64,000 nucleotides of DNA from Flavobacterium sp. LHD-80 (GTDB lineage Bacteria > Bacteroidota > Bacteroidia > Flavobacteriales > Flavobacteriaceae): NCBI RefSeq assembly GCF_030929605.1, contig NZ_JAVFVS010000010.1:186001-250000 (forward strand), in the 5' to 3' direction. Of this stretch, positions 55,302 through 64,000 are shown one piece after another. How positions within the stretch are numbered: the first letter of the stretch is position 1; the number at the start of each line of letters is the position of its first letter. Below the pieces are notes generated by a model that saw nothing but the letters and a program-made list of their open reading frames with translations, made no database searches and was not told the origin of the DNA. The position numbers were made by a program, and so were the translations under genes.

Positions 55302-55799
55302 ATGCAACTCACTCACGAAGAAAATCTATTTGAAAGAAAAACGTTTCCGATAACTTTAGTCTGTGATCATATTTACTTTCAACAGAATATTGGTTCACTT
55401 TTTAGAATTAGTGAAGCTTTTGGAGTTGAAAACATCATTTTTTTAGGAAAAGATATTCCACTGACGCCAAGAAAAATAAACAAAACTTCACGAAGTACTC
55501 ATTTGCATGTCCCTCATGCAGTTATCGAAGAAACTTCAGATTTGATAACGCATCTTCTTGAAAACAATTTCGAAATTATTTCTCTTGAAATTACAAGCAA
55601 CAGCAAACCGCTCAAAGAAGTTATCATCCCTGATAATCAAAAAATTGCATTAATTATTGGAAATGAAATTAACGGAATTTCTGATGAACTTTTAAAAATT
55701 TCACATCAAATTGTGCACATAAATATGTTCGGAAAAAATTCCAGTATGAATGTTGTACAAGCTGCCAGTATTGCACTTTATGAGATTACTTCTTTGTAA
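55302..55799 (+). CDS. TrmH/SpoU-family RNA methyltransferase
   Basis: 165-residue SPOUT enzyme reduced to the core knot domain. ITLVCDHIYFQQNIGSLFRISEAFGV (motif 1 with the Asn-Ile-Gly core), IALIIGNEINGISDELL (motif 2) and VHINMFGKNSSMNVVQAASIALYEI (motif 3) are complete. It should methylate a ribose 2'-OH in tRNA or rRNA; which target is not evident. No RNA-binding extension is present. It is preceded by a period-7 array. Confidence 0.93.
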   Translation: MQLTHEENLFERKTFPITLVCDHIYFQQNIGSLFRISEAFGVENIIFLGKDIPLTPRKINKTSRSTHLHVPHAVIEETSDLITHLLENNFEIISLEITSNSKPLKEVIIPDNQKIALIIGNEINGISDELLKISHQIVHINMFGKNSSMNVVQAASIALYEITSL

Positions 55800-56082
55800 A
55801 AAATTCTTTTTGAAGCATCCTATCGTTTATTTGCCGATTTGATTTGTTTAATTTTTTCGATAAACAACAGAAAATCAAGACGAAATACACCTTAAAAACA
55901 TGAAAGAAAGAAAATACTTGCTAATATTTTTTATTTATTTTTTGTAGGAATCAGTATCTGTAAGGCTTTGCAAAATTTCTCACAAAATAATCTTTGTAAT
56001 ATTTTTCTACAATATTTTTTTGTTATAAAATTGCGTTATAGTTAACCAAATTTAATTTTTTATAACAAAAACCCAAATTATT

Positions 56083-57042
56083 ATGAAAAAGATTTTTATT
56101 ACCGCAGTTGCAGCGTTAATGCTGTTTTCTTGTCAAAATGACCAAAATGAAGCAGCTGGTTCAGATGCTAGTGCTGCCGCACGACGTTCTTGTGCGTCAC
56201 AGGATGTATTGGAAGCACAATTAAAAGCAGATCCGATGCAGGCCATTAGAATGAACGAAATTGAAGCATTCACGAATGAACAATTGCTTAAAGGATTTTC
56301 TGGCCGTTTAGTAAATGGCAAAATCGAAATTCCAGTTGTCGTTAACGTGTTGTACAAAACAACTGCACAAAACATTTCAAATGCACAGATCCAAACTCAA
56401 ATTGATGTGCTAAACAAAGATTTCAATGCTTTAAACTCTGATTACAACAGCGTTCCTGCTCTGTTTGCAGGAGTAAAAGCAAACATCGGAATTACATTTG
56501 TATTAGATCAGGTTATTCGTAAATCGACAACCAAAACATCTTGGGGTACAAATGATGCCATGAAAAAAACTGCACAAGGCGGGATTGCTCCAACATCTCC
56601 TACAACAAAACTTAACCTTTGGTCTTGTGCTATTGGTGGTGGCATTTTAGGTTATGCGCAATTTCCTGGCGGAGCATCATCAACTGATGGAGTTGTAATT
56701 GATTCACGTTACTTCGGTTTATCAGGTGCTGCAAATGCTCCTTTTAACTTAGGAAGAACGGCTACTCACGAAGTAGGACACTGGATGAATTTACGCCACA
56801 TTTGGGGAGATGCAACTTGCGGAAGCGACTTAGTATCTGATACTCCAACGCACAACACTGCAAATTATGGCGTACCTGCATATCCTCACTACAGTACTTG
56901 TTCAGGAACTCCGGTTGAAATGACAATGAACTATATGGATTATGTTGATGATAACGCAATGTATATGTTCTCTACAGGTCAAAAAAGCAGAATGACTGCA
57001 ATATTCGCAACTGGCGGACCAAGAGCAGCATTTGCTCAATAA
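56083..57042 (+). CDS. M43-family (pappalysin/cytophagalysin-type) zinc metalloprotease, lipoprotein signal
   Basis: 319-residue secreted protease. Lipobox LFSC (Cys17) suggests a lipid anchor. A propeptide-like part (18-85) is followed by the metzincin catalytic domain. The zinc site is HEVGHWMNLRH (His229, Glu230, His233, His239) and the Met-turn is MNYMDY (Met285 region). Length suits a minimal M43B protease with no secretion-sorting tail. Monocistronic, with an AT-rich 283-nt upstream gap and a strong terminator. Substrate unknown. Confidence 0.93.
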   Translation: MKKIFITAVAALMLFSCQNDQNEAAGSDASAAARRSCASQDVLEAQLKADPMQAIRMNEIEAFTNEQLLKGFSGRLVNGKIEIPVVVNVLYKTTAQNISNAQIQTQIDVLNKDFNALNSDYNSVPALFAGVKANIGITFVLDQVIRKSTTKTSWGTNDAMKKTAQGGIAPTSPTTKLNLWSCAIGGGILGYAQFPGGASSTDGVVIDSRYFGLSGAANAPFNLGRTATHEVGHWMNLRHIWGDATCGSDLVSDTPTHNTANYGVPAYPHYSTCSGTPVEMTMNYMDYVDDNAMYMFSTGQKSRMTAIFATGGPRAAFAQ

Positions 57043-57071
57043 AAAACATTATAAAACCAAGTCAATGTTTT

Positions 57072-57104
57072 AAAAGCGAGATTTAACGATCTCGCTTTTT
57101 TTTT
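57072..57104 (+). terminator. Intrinsic terminator after the M43 protease
   Basis: AAAAGCGAGAT (57072-57082) pairs with ATCTCGCTTTT (57089-57099), 6-nt loop, then a T-run to 57104. Confidence 0.93.
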
Positions 57105-57155
57105 GCCCTAAAATTTTAAAAGCTTTTTCCTATATTTATGGTCTAAAACCTAAAT

Positions 57156-58247
57156 ATGATAACATCAAAAATCATTTCTAACGGAATTTTAAGAGCATTA
57201 GCAACTATACTTGTCATTAGTGCGGTATTGTACTTTTTATATGAAATACAAACTGTAATTGTTTACCTCTGTATTTCACTAATTCTGTGCTTAATAGCAA
57301 ATCCGTTAGTCCAGTTTTTAAAAAATAAATTGAAGTTTGGCAATTCATTGGCGGCGACCACAACAATAATCCTTTTTATATTGTTGATGGTTGGTTTTAT
57401 TCTTTTATTTGTTCCTCTAATTATTTCGCAAGCAAATAATTTAGCGCTTTTAGACACCAATCATTTACAAGCACAATTTGTTGAAACGGAAAAAAGTCTA
57501 GAGACGTATTTCAATATTCAGCATGTTGATTTGAGCAAAATGCTGAATGATTCCAAAATAACATCGGCTTTAGATTTTAACTATTTCACAAGCTTTATAA
57601 ACTCGATTATGAGTTTTATGGCCGATATGGGAATGGGATTAGTTTCGGTGTTCTTTATCACTTTCTTTTTCATTAAAGACCAAGAAACTTTTAAAAGCCA
57701 AGCCAGAAAAATTCTTCCTGATACAAATGAAGACAAAATCTTAAATTCAATAACTAAAATAAATCATCTACTGACTCGCTATTTTATTGGTTTGCTTTTA
57801 CAACTAACAGTAGTTTTCATTTTATATATCATTGTTCTGGTTATTTTTGGAAATAAAAATGCCTTTGTAATTGCTTTTTTATGCGCCATCTTAAATGTTA
57901 TTCCGTATATCGGTCCAATCATTGGAACTATTTTGGCTGCATTATTAACGATGATCAGTTTAATTGGAAAAGATTTTCAATCAGAAATTCTGCCTACAAC
58001 TATTTATGTCGTAATTGGATTTTTATTGGTTCAAGCTATCGATAATAATATCAGCCAGCCTATAATTTCATCAAAAAGCGTAAATTCGCACCCATTAGAA
58101 ATCTTTTTGATTACTTTAATCAGCGGTATTACATTTGGAATTGTTGGAATGATTATAGCAATTCCGGTTTATACTATGCTCAAGGTCATTTTAAAAGAAT
58201 TTTTCCCTGACAATAAAATCGTCTCCGTATTAACCGAAAGAATTTAG
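57156..58247 (+). CDS. AI-2E family transporter
   Basis: 363-residue inner-membrane protein of the PerM/YdiK/TqsA group, with about seven to eight helices. The first hairpin (about 11-80) precedes a soluble central part (100-150), then helices follow with AFLCAILNVIPYIGPIIGTILAALL, the family signature, and LVQAIDNNISQPIISSKSVNSHP. Family members export small molecules or ions, and the AI-2 link is valid for few of them. No luxS is in the window. The next gene starts 2 nt after it. Confidence 0.92.
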   Translation: MITSKIISNGILRALATILVISAVLYFLYEIQTVIVYLCISLILCLIANPLVQFLKNKLKFGNSLAATTTIILFILLMVGFILLFVPLIISQANNLALLDTNHLQAQFVETEKSLETYFNIQHVDLSKMLNDSKITSALDFNYFTSFINSIMSFMADMGMGLVSVFFITFFFIKDQETFKSQARKILPDTNEDKILNSITKINHLLTRYFIGLLLQLTVVFILYIIVLVIFGNKNAFVIAFLCAILNVIPYIGPIIGTILAALLTMISLIGKDFQSEILPTTIYVVIGFLLVQAIDNNISQPIISSKSVNSHPLEIFLITLISGITFGIVGMIIAIPVYTMLKVILKEFFPDNKIVSVLTERI

Positions 58248-58249
58248 CT

Positions 58250-59431
58250 TTGAATACTATTATTTTGCACCAAGACATTCAAGATTTCATATCTAAAAAT
58301 ATTGGTGTTTCGATTGCAAAACTGGCTCTTCAAAAAAATCCTTTTCCAGAAGTAGACTGGATTTCGATTTTAAATCAGATTGAAGCCAAAACAAAAGCTA
58401 AAGACAAACTGCCAACTTGGTTTAAAACGGAAAACATTATTTATCCGAGCAAAATTTCGGTTGAACAAACTTCTTCCGAAAAAACGGCTGCTTATAAAGC
58501 TTCTTTAATTTCAGGAGAAACTCTAATTGATCTTACAGGAGGTTTTGGCGTGGATGATTTTTATTTTTCACAAAAATTTAAAGCTGTAACACATTGTGAA
58601 ATCAATGCAGAATTATCAGCAATTGTAAAACATAATATTGAACAGTTAAAAGTAAAAAATCTGACTTGTCACGCGGGTGATTCGGGAGATATTTTAAAAG
58701 AATCAAATCAAAAATGGGATTGGATTTATATTGATCCTTCTCGAAGAAATGATGCAAAAGGCAAGGTTTTTATGCTGAAAGATTGCTTGCCAAATGTTCC
58801 AGAATCTTTAGATTTTTACTTTGAAAAAAGCGATTCTATTTTAATTAAAACAGCACCTTTGCTGGACATTTCCGCAGGTTTATCTGAATTGAAATTCGTT
58901 AAAAACATTCATATTATTGCTTTAGAAAATGAAGTGAAAGAACTGCTTTTTGAAATTCACAACAACTATCTCGGCAACATCAACATTAAAACTGCCAATA
59001 TCTTAAAAGAAAAAACGGAAACATTTGAATTTGTTTTGGGCAATGAAAATGAATTTCCATCTTATCATTTACCTCAAAAATACCTTTACGAGCCTAATTC
59101 GGCTATTATGAAATCAGGTGGATTTGATGAAGTAAGTACTTTTTTCAAAATAAATAAGCTTCATAAACATTCTCATTTATACACATCTGAAGAATTAATT
59201 GATTTTCCGGGTCGCGCTTTTAAAATCGAAAAGATAATTCCGTACAGCAAAAATGAGATAAAAACGGAGCTTGCAAATCAACAGGCAAACATAACAACTC
59301 GTAATTTTCCTGAGACGGTAGAAAACATCCGAAAAAAATGGAAAATAAAAAATGGTGGCAATTTGTATTGTTTTTTTACAACTGATGTAAAAGATAACAA
59401 AATAGTTTTAATTTGCACCAAAATAATCTAA
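58250..59431 (+). CDS. Class I SAM-dependent methyltransferase with THUMP-like C-terminal domain
   Basis: 393-residue probable RNA methyltransferase. Residues about 85-250 are a Rossmann SAM domain (LIDLTGGFGVDDFYFS and WIYIDPSRRND), where DPSRR resembles the DPPY-like catalytic motif. A THUMP-like domain with NSAIMKSGGFDEVSTFFK and DFPGRAFKIEKI follows, a combination common in Bacteroidetes. The start is TTG at 58250, two bases after the AI-2E stop; no ATG is near. Target base is unknown. Confidence 0.86.
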   Translation: MNTIILHQDIQDFISKNIGVSIAKLALQKNPFPEVDWISILNQIEAKTKAKDKLPTWFKTENIIYPSKISVEQTSSEKTAAYKASLISGETLIDLTGGFGVDDFYFSQKFKAVTHCEINAELSAIVKHNIEQLKVKNLTCHAGDSGDILKESNQKWDWIYIDPSRRNDAKGKVFMLKDCLPNVPESLDFYFEKSDSILIKTAPLLDISAGLSELKFVKNIHIIALENEVKELLFEIHNNYLGNINIKTANILKEKTETFEFVLGNENEFPSYHLPQKYLYEPNSAIMKSGGFDEVSTFFKINKLHKHSHLYTSEELIDFPGRAFKIEKIIPYSKNEIKTELANQQANITTRNFPETVENIRKKWKIKNGGNLYCFFTTDVKDNKIVLICTKII

Positions 59432-59434
59432 GCA

Positions 59435-59998
59435 ATGAAACAACTAATTACACTAACTCTTTTTTTATTAACCTTAACTGCATTTGCACAAAAACCATGT
59501 GAATACAGTGTAAATGTAAACGACTCGATTGGGTCTTATAAGGTAACAAACGAATACATTATTAGTGAAAAAAACTTTGGAGGAAACTCTAGCTATGTTT
59601 TTTTCTCGCTGGCACAAACTGACGGACTGCCAACGCTTAATTTACAGCTTATTCAAAAGAGTAAAGACTTTATAAAAGCAAACTGTTTTGACAAAAACTC
59701 ACGTGTATTTTTACAGCTTCAGAACGGAAAAGTGGTAACATTAATGCACATTAATCAAGAAAACTGCGGTACACTGATTCGCGACAGCGGCATTGAAAAT
59801 AGGGTGAATACTGGTATTTTTATGTTCATGAAAGATAATTATGAAGAACTTAAAAAATCGCCTGTAACAATGATGCGAATTAAATATTTGACTGATACTG
59901 AAGATTATATCGTTAAAAGCGAATTAACATCTGAAATGAACGGCAAAGTGTATAATCCTGATACTTATTTTATTCAGAACATTCGATGCGTTGAATAA
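59435..59998 (+). CDS. Secreted protein of unknown function, 187 aa
   Basis: Not recognised. The protein has a signal peptide (MKQLITLTLFLLTLTAFAQ) and a soluble body with Cys near the start (KPCEYSV), in KANCFDKN, in NQENCGTL and near the end (IRCVE), suggesting two disulfides. Follows the methyltransferase gene by 3 nt. Its TAA directly abuts the stop of the convergent dipeptidase gene with no base between. Function unknown. Confidence 0.82.
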   Translation: MKQLITLTLFLLTLTAFAQKPCEYSVNVNDSIGSYKVTNEYIISEKNFGGNSSYVFFSLAQTDGLPTLNLQLIQKSKDFIKANCFDKNSRVFLQLQNGKVVTLMHINQENCGTLIRDSGIENRVNTGIFMFMKDNYEELKKSPVTMMRIKYLTDTEDYIVKSELTSEMNGKVYNPDTYFIQNIRCVE

Positions 59999-60652
59999 TT
60001 ATTCGCATTTCCAGTTTTGATTCGAAACCTTATCTTTCAAACCTGTTTTTAAATTATAATGCCACCATTCTGAATCAAAAGAATTGAAACCATTTTTGAT
60101 CATTATTTTTTTCAAAAACTTTCGGTTTGATTTAATTTTTTTTGAAAGATTTTCATAATTGTGACTGGCTTCTATTCCGAAAAAATCAAAAGGAGTTCCC
60201 ATATCAACTTCTTTTCCATTAGCATCAACTATTGAAATATCAACGGCTCCTCCTCTATTATGGATGGAGCCTTTTTTTGGATCGGCCACGTATTCAGGAT
60301 TTGATACAATTTCCCACATTCTTTTTTGAATCGATAATGGCCTGTAACAATCGTAAAGTTTTATTCTGAATCCCTTCTTCTTGAAATCATTATTTGCTGC
60401 AATTAATGCTTTTACGGTTTTCATTCGCAATACACATTCGGCACAATCATATACTTTTGCTTTCAAAAAATTATCTTCGGTTGCATATTTCATGTCATAG
60501 ACAAAATCTGTACTGAAATCTTTTAAATTAACGAAGGAAGTATCTGGAATTACTTGTTTTACTGGACTAGCGTAAACTTCATTTTGGGCTTTTGAAGAAA
60601 TATTCCAAAAAAGAAAACCAGCAAAAAACAAGATTTTAAAAGATTGTGACAT
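59999..60652 (-). CDS. D-Ala-D-Ala dipeptidase, VanX-like (M15 family)
   Basis: 217-residue secreted zinc peptidase with a signal peptide (1-22). Zinc ligands lie in SIHNRGGAVDIS (SxHxxGxAxD) and EWWHYN; YDCYRPLSIQKRMW carries the Arg that holds the substrate carboxylate. The family cleaves D-Ala-D-Ala. The signal peptide shows periplasmic action, so turnover of cell-wall fragments is likelier than vancomycin resistance. No vanH or vanA is nearby. Confidence 0.92.
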   Translation of the reverse strand: MSQSFKILFFAGFLFWNISSKAQNEVYASPVKQVIPDTSFVNLKDFSTDFVYDMKYATEDNFLKAKVYDCAECVLRMKTVKALIAANNDFKKKGFRIKLYDCYRPLSIQKRMWEIVSNPEYVADPKKGSIHNRGGAVDISIVDANGKEVDMGTPFDFFGIEASHNYENLSKKIKSNRKFLKKIMIKNGFNSFDSEWWHYNLKTGLKDKVSNQNWKCE

Positions 60653-60827
60653 AAAGTTTATTATTTAAAAATTGAAATTAAACAAAAATAACGGAATCTG
60701 ATATTTAATATTTTACAATTTTCAAAAAACTATTTCTCTCTTTTTTGAAATAAAAATCTAGTATTTTTTTATTAAATTAGCTAAACAACACTTTATAAGT
60801 CAATCAGTTAATTCAAAAATAAATACT

Positions 60828-61346
60828 ATGAACAAAAGAACAAAACATTTATTTATAGTTTCATTAAGTTGTTTAGCTATAATGTCCTGCAAAAAAGAAA
60901 GCATCAAAAGTGTTCCCACAACCGACTCTACTTCAATAAGAACGGAAGCTCTAAAAGCAGATTCTGCCGTAATCAACCCGACGGATACTCTGATAAATCT
61001 GGTAGGCAAAAGTGCCATTGGAACTCATTTATTATCACAAAGCAGTATCGCTCCAAGATTAAAAACACTTTTAGGCACTGATTATGATGAAATGATAAAA
61101 CATTGGAATACTGAAACTCCGTTTGAAAAAGAAGGCGATATTTTACACGCCAGCGGATGCAAACAACATGACTGCAATACGTATTCCTATGATTTGTATT
61201 TGGATATAAAAAACAACAAAATCAATGTCTATAAATTCAGCGAATCTAAACTAAAGGTTTACGCCGAAGATAATTTTAGAATTGTACTGAAAGATTCTTT
61301 ATTAAGAGATTTGAATATTAAGAAAGGGAATGCGGAAGTTGAGTAA
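60828..61346 (+). CDS. Lipoprotein of unknown function, 172 aa
   Basis: Not recognised. It has a lipoprotein signal peptide (lipobox IMSC, Cys21), a Ser/Thr-rich linker (25-60), and a small domain at about 60-172 with SGCKQHDCNTYSYDLYLDIKN, in which two close Cys could pair. Length and layout suit a periplasmic lipoprotein. Lies alone; a period-7 array follows its stop codon. Confidence 0.78.
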   Translation: MNKRTKHLFIVSLSCLAIMSCKKESIKSVPTTDSTSIRTEALKADSAVINPTDTLINLVGKSAIGTHLLSQSSIAPRLKTLLGTDYDEMIKHWNTETPFEKEGDILHASGCKQHDCNTYSYDLYLDIKNNKINVYKFSESKLKVYAEDNFRIVLKDSLLRDLNIKKGNAEVE

Positions 61347-61359
61347 TTAGTATTTTTTT

Positions 61360-61544
61360 TAGTGTTCAGTGTTCAGTTTTTTAGTGTTCAGTGTTTAGTT
61401 AAATAAGAAGAGTAAATTAATGTTTTGTCAGGCTGAGCGAAGTCGAAGCCCACGTTCCAATTGGAGCGCCCTTCGACTTCGCTCAGGGTGGCACTTTAAG
61501 CTTAAATGAGACTGAGCACTAAAAAACTGAACACTGACCACTAA
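61360..61544. repeat. Nested inverted repeats with period-7 arms (TTCAGTG)n
   Basis: The outer left arm is a six-step, exact period-7 array (61360-61401: TTAGTGT, TCAGTGT, TCAGTTT, TTAGTGT, TCAGTGT, TTAGTTA). Its reverse complement returns at 61509-61544 with two mismatches and one inserted base, and includes the stop codon of the desaturase. Inside are perfect 16-bp arms CTGAGCGAAGTCGAAG (61433-61448) and CTTCGACTTCGCTCAG (61471-61486). No transposase lies inside, so it could be a MITE-like unit. Confidence 0.85.
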
Positions 61545-62644
61545 ATCTCCCCTGTCATCAAAATATTTTCCTGAATTCCTTTATCCCTTAGCATTCTGAA
61601 ATGTGAACGCACGGCGTGATAAAACGGATAAGAAGTGTATGGAAGATTATATTCTTCGGCATATCGCATTATAATTGGCGTGATGTATGGATAATAGGTA
61701 TGAGCAACGCCAGGAAAAAGATGGTGCGCTACATGATGCGTAAAACCTCCGTATAAAAAATTAGCTAATTTGCTGTTTGTGCTAAAATCCTTTGTTACAA
61801 TCATTTGATGCATTGCCCAAGTTGCAGATAAATTTCCTTCTTCATCTGTTCCTGGAAAATGTGCATCTTCGTCAACATGTGTAGAAACTAGAGCGACAAC
61901 CCCAAGTGCGCTTCCGCATAAATGCATGGCAAACCAACCTCCTAAAACTATATACCAAGGCTGACTTAACAAAAACATTGGAATAAAAAGCAAATAAACC
62001 AGGTTTATAATTTTTGCTGCAAATAATCTATAAACTTCTCTTTTAGGTATTTTTTCAACTACTTTTTTTACATAGTTGTTTTTTGTGCCAAAGAAATCTT
62101 TAAAATCACGAATGTAAATCCAGTTCAAACTATAAAGCGGATAAATAAACCACATGTAAATGTGCTGGTATTTATGACAATTAAGTAATGGACTATTTGG
62201 GAAAATCCTAATAATATCGCTCTGTTTGATATCAATATCCCAATCTGGAACATTTGGATAAGCGTGATGAAGATTAATGTGGCGACGAGTCCAAAGCCAA
62301 TGATTACTTCCAAAAAGCTCTAAAATGTACATAAAACGTTCATTGTATTTTGCTTTTTTAAAAAGTGCTCCGTGCGCGGCATCATGAAAGGCATTTATAA
62401 AGAGTACGATCATGGTAAAACCGCACAAAATATAAAAGAGAAATAACAACGGAGTACTGTTTCCAAACAGTAAAATACAGGTATAAAACAAAAAGAAAAG
62501 AATTACAAGTCCGACAGACTTAATAATGTTTAACAGATACAATGATGAGTTTTGTAAAACAGTTTCGTTCACTTCTGTGCGCAACTTTTTAAAAAAATCA
62601 TCATGACCCGCTTTGACATAAACTGGGCGTTTTAATTTTTCCAT
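61541..62644 (-). CDS. Membrane fatty acid desaturase
   Basis: 367-residue inner-membrane di-iron desaturase. The three His boxes are visible: HDAAHG, RRHINLHH and HHVAHHLFPG. About four membrane helices occur (roughly 45-65, 68-90, 205-225, 228-250). Resemblance is to acyl-CoA/lipid front-end desaturases such as linoleoyl-CoA type. It lacks a fused cytochrome b5. Temperature-dependent membrane tuning is a likely role. Its stop codon is in the arm of the nested repeat. Confidence 0.93.
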   Translation of the reverse strand: MEKLKRPVYVKAGHDDFFKKLRTEVNETVLQNSSLYLLNIIKSVGLVILFFLFYTCILLFGNSTPLLFLFYILCGFTMIVLFINAFHDAAHGALFKKAKYNERFMYILELFGSNHWLWTRRHINLHHAYPNVPDWDIDIKQSDIIRIFPNSPLLNCHKYQHIYMWFIYPLYSLNWIYIRDFKDFFGTKNNYVKKVVEKIPKREVYRLFAAKIINLVYLLFIPMFLLSQPWYIVLGGWFAMHLCGSALGVVALVSTHVDEDAHFPGTDEEGNLSATWAMHQMIVTKDFSTNSKLANFLYGGFTHHVAHHLFPGVAHTYYPYITPIIMRYAEEYNLPYTSYPFYHAVRSHFRMLRDKGIQENILMTGEI

Positions 62645-62952
62645 ACTATTTGGTTTTGCTAGAAATTGTCATACCAAATTTAACAAAAAAAAGTTAAAAC
62701 ACATCAAAACAAATCATTAGCATTTAAAAAAAGTAAGAAAAACTTAACATTGAAAAAGTATAGAAAAATACAGAAGTAGTCCCAAAAAGCACAACAAAAA
62801 CACATCATTTTTTATTTAATTTTCTATATAAACACAGCAAACACTACTTGTCACAATCTAATTCAATTGTAAATTACTGAATTTATAAAGTTGCCATAGA
62901 ATTTCTCTTTTCGTATTTTGCTTATTAAATACATTTTTAGAAACTTTTAATT
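62645..62952. other. 308-nt intergenic region between desaturase and GH9
   Basis: Divergent promoter region with no gene seen. The half near GH9 has a promoter match (62891-62920). The desaturase side is A-rich with AACATTG and AAAACACATC words; no repeats of the kinds described elsewhere. Confidence 0.6.
62891..62920 (+). promoter_or_regulatory. Candidate -33/-7 promoter for the GH9 gene
   Basis: TTG (62891-62893), 20 nt, then TATTTTG (62914-62920), close to the TAnnTTTG consensus, 33 nt before the ATG. Confidence 0.55.
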
Positions 62953-64000
62953 ATGCTGAAATTTAAATACATCGCAATCATTTTTCTTTTTTCTGCTGTG
63001 GCATTCAGCAGAACTAATATTTACGTAAATCAAGTTGGCTATAATCCTAAAAGTCAAAAAATAGCCATAATAGGAGCTAAAGGCGATTTGAAAGCGAATT
63101 CAAGTTTTGATGTTATTGATAGCAAAACAAATAAAACAGTATTTGCTGGATTAATTGGAAAAGCGCAAAAAGTAGAGGACTGGAATCTTGGGGAAATTTA
63201 TTATAAAGCCGATTTTTCATCTTTTGAGAAAATTGGAAATTATAAAATTACTTTCAAGATTGCGGACCAAATTTATGAATCTGCCAGTTTTTCAATTGAA
63301 GAAGATATATTGGCAAAGCGAACCATTTCGTCAATTGTACATTACTATAATAAGCAAAGAGCCAATACGTCGGAAGAACTTGAAGCCGACAAAAACATGT
63401 TATTATTTGGCAGCACAAAAAGAGTCGATGTTCATGGCGGATGGTGCGACGCATCTGGCGATGTGAGTAAATATATGTCGCATTTGGCTTACGCCAATTT
63501 TGTTTCGCCACAGCAAACTCCATTAGTGACTTGGTCGCTTATTAATACATCTGAAGCAATTCCTGAAAAACTTGAACAATGGAAAATAAAAGATTCATTA
63601 GACTCCGAAGCCATTTGGGGCGCTGATTATTTGATGCGTTGCCTGTCTGATGAAGATTATTTTTATATGATAGTTTTCAGTTATTTTGACAAAAATCCAT
63701 CAGCAAGGAGAATTGTTGGTCTTAAAGCCAATAGCGTAACTACAGATGAATATCAGAGTGCTTTTCGCGAAGGCGGCGGAATGGCAATTGCATCATTGGC
63801 TAGAATTTCGCAATGGAAAAAATACGGCGATTTTACTTCTAAACAATATCTTGACGGAGCCAAACGCGCTTATGCACATTTATTAATAAACAATGCCAAA
63901 TATGATGATGACGGAAAAGAAAATATTATTGACAATTACTGTGCTCTAATGGCTGCAAGCGAATTATGGATTGCTACAAATGATAATTTCTACAAAGAAG
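62953..64000 (+). CDS. GH9 glycoside hydrolase with N-terminal Ig-like domain, 3' part missing
   Basis: 349 residues are inside the window with no stop. A signal peptide (1-19, ending VAFSR) is followed by a CelD_N-type Ig domain (about 20-115, NIYVNQVGYNPKSQKIAII) and the start of the alpha6-barrel GH9 domain. The catalytic-base region reads GGWCDASGDVSKYMSHL (Asp166, Asp170). Endoglucanases usually have DAGD here. The DASGD form with an extra residue resembles GH9 exo-glucosaminidases of Vibrio, so chitosan or chitin oligomers are possible substrates. The acid near the C-terminus is outside the window. Specificity is a guess. Confidence 0.87.
   Translation, partial: MLKFKYIAIIFLFSAVAFSRTNIYVNQVGYNPKSQKIAIIGAKGDLKANSSFDVIDSKTNKTVFAGLIGKAQKVEDWNLGEIYYKADFSSFEKIGNYKITFKIADQIYESASFSIEEDILAKRTISSIVHYYNKQRANTSEELEADKNMLLFGSTKRVDVHGGWCDASGDVSKYMSHLAYANFVSPQQTPLVTWSLINTSEAIPEKLEQWKIKDSLDSEAIWGADYLMRCLSDEDYFYMIVFSYFDKNPSARRIVGLKANSVTTDEYQSAFREGGGMAIASLARISQWKKYGDFTSKQYLDGAKRAYAHLLINNAKYDDDGKENIIDNYCALMAASELWIATNDNFYKE

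Noticed and set aside
59999..60652. Vancomycin-resistance determinant
   Set aside because: VanX-like fold alone is insufficient: a signal peptide is present and vanH, vanA and vanRS are missing nearby.

Overview
The window is low-GC DNA that reads as a Flavobacterium chromosome, close to F. johnsoniae. Supporting signs are SusC/SusD pairs, TonB-linked outer-membrane proteins, Bacteroidetes-type promoters (TTG, about 20 nt, TAnnTTTG), no strong Shine-Dalgarno sequences, a two-domain NagB, BshA-type bacillithiol synthesis and many dispersed palindromic repeats. No phage, insertion sequence, CRISPR array, rRNA or tRNA gene was found.

Region 1 (1-17719) is a chitin utilization locus with the gene order known for the F. 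johnsoniae ChiUL. It has a GH20 hexosaminidase (cut at the left edge), a NagB fused to a PIG-L deacetylase, two SusD/SusC pairs, a GH18 chitinase, a LytS/LytTR two-component system and an MFS sugar importer. Chitin oligomers would be bound and imported by the SusCD pairs, trimmed by GH18 and GH20, carried across the inner membrane and turned into fructose-6-P. Both susC promoters share an ungapped block of about 75 bp that includes a palindrome, and a shorter form precedes the importer. This is the probable operator set of the locus regulator. The large chitinase ChiA would lie just left of the window.

Region 2 (17735-33800) is mostly housekeeping: a transaldolase-like aldolase, an SDR, the SRP RNA with a clear promoter, a plant-type glutaminyl cyclase, hutI and hutG, a DEAD-box helicase, a TPR hybrid histidine kinase, a dicarboxylate/glutamate symporter, chorismate synthase and an LpxH-like phosphoesterase.

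Region 3 (33800-44250) holds bshA, a conserved block with two Fe-S proteins and an MCE-domain protein, an amidase, an LptD-like protein and a RidA protein.

Region 4 (44231-47682) is a glycolysis cluster: mgsA, a BadF-type sugar kinase that could phosphorylate GlcNAc, gap and pfkA. It connects naturally with region 1.

Region 5 (47991-64000) holds tamB, tsaD, rsmE, two more RNA or SAM methyltransferases, an M43 metalloprotease, an AI-2E transporter, a VanX-like dipeptidase, a fatty acid desaturase and the start of a GH9 enzyme.

The most unusual signal is non-coding. Several gene ends, and a few gene starts, carry degenerate tandem arrays with a period of exactly 7 or 8 bp. Almost every word contains a stop codon, and because the periods are not multiples of three, stops fall in all frames. 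Larger inverted repeats, including a perfect 33-bp one, occupy other gaps. Several envelope and signalling genes have no ATG start.
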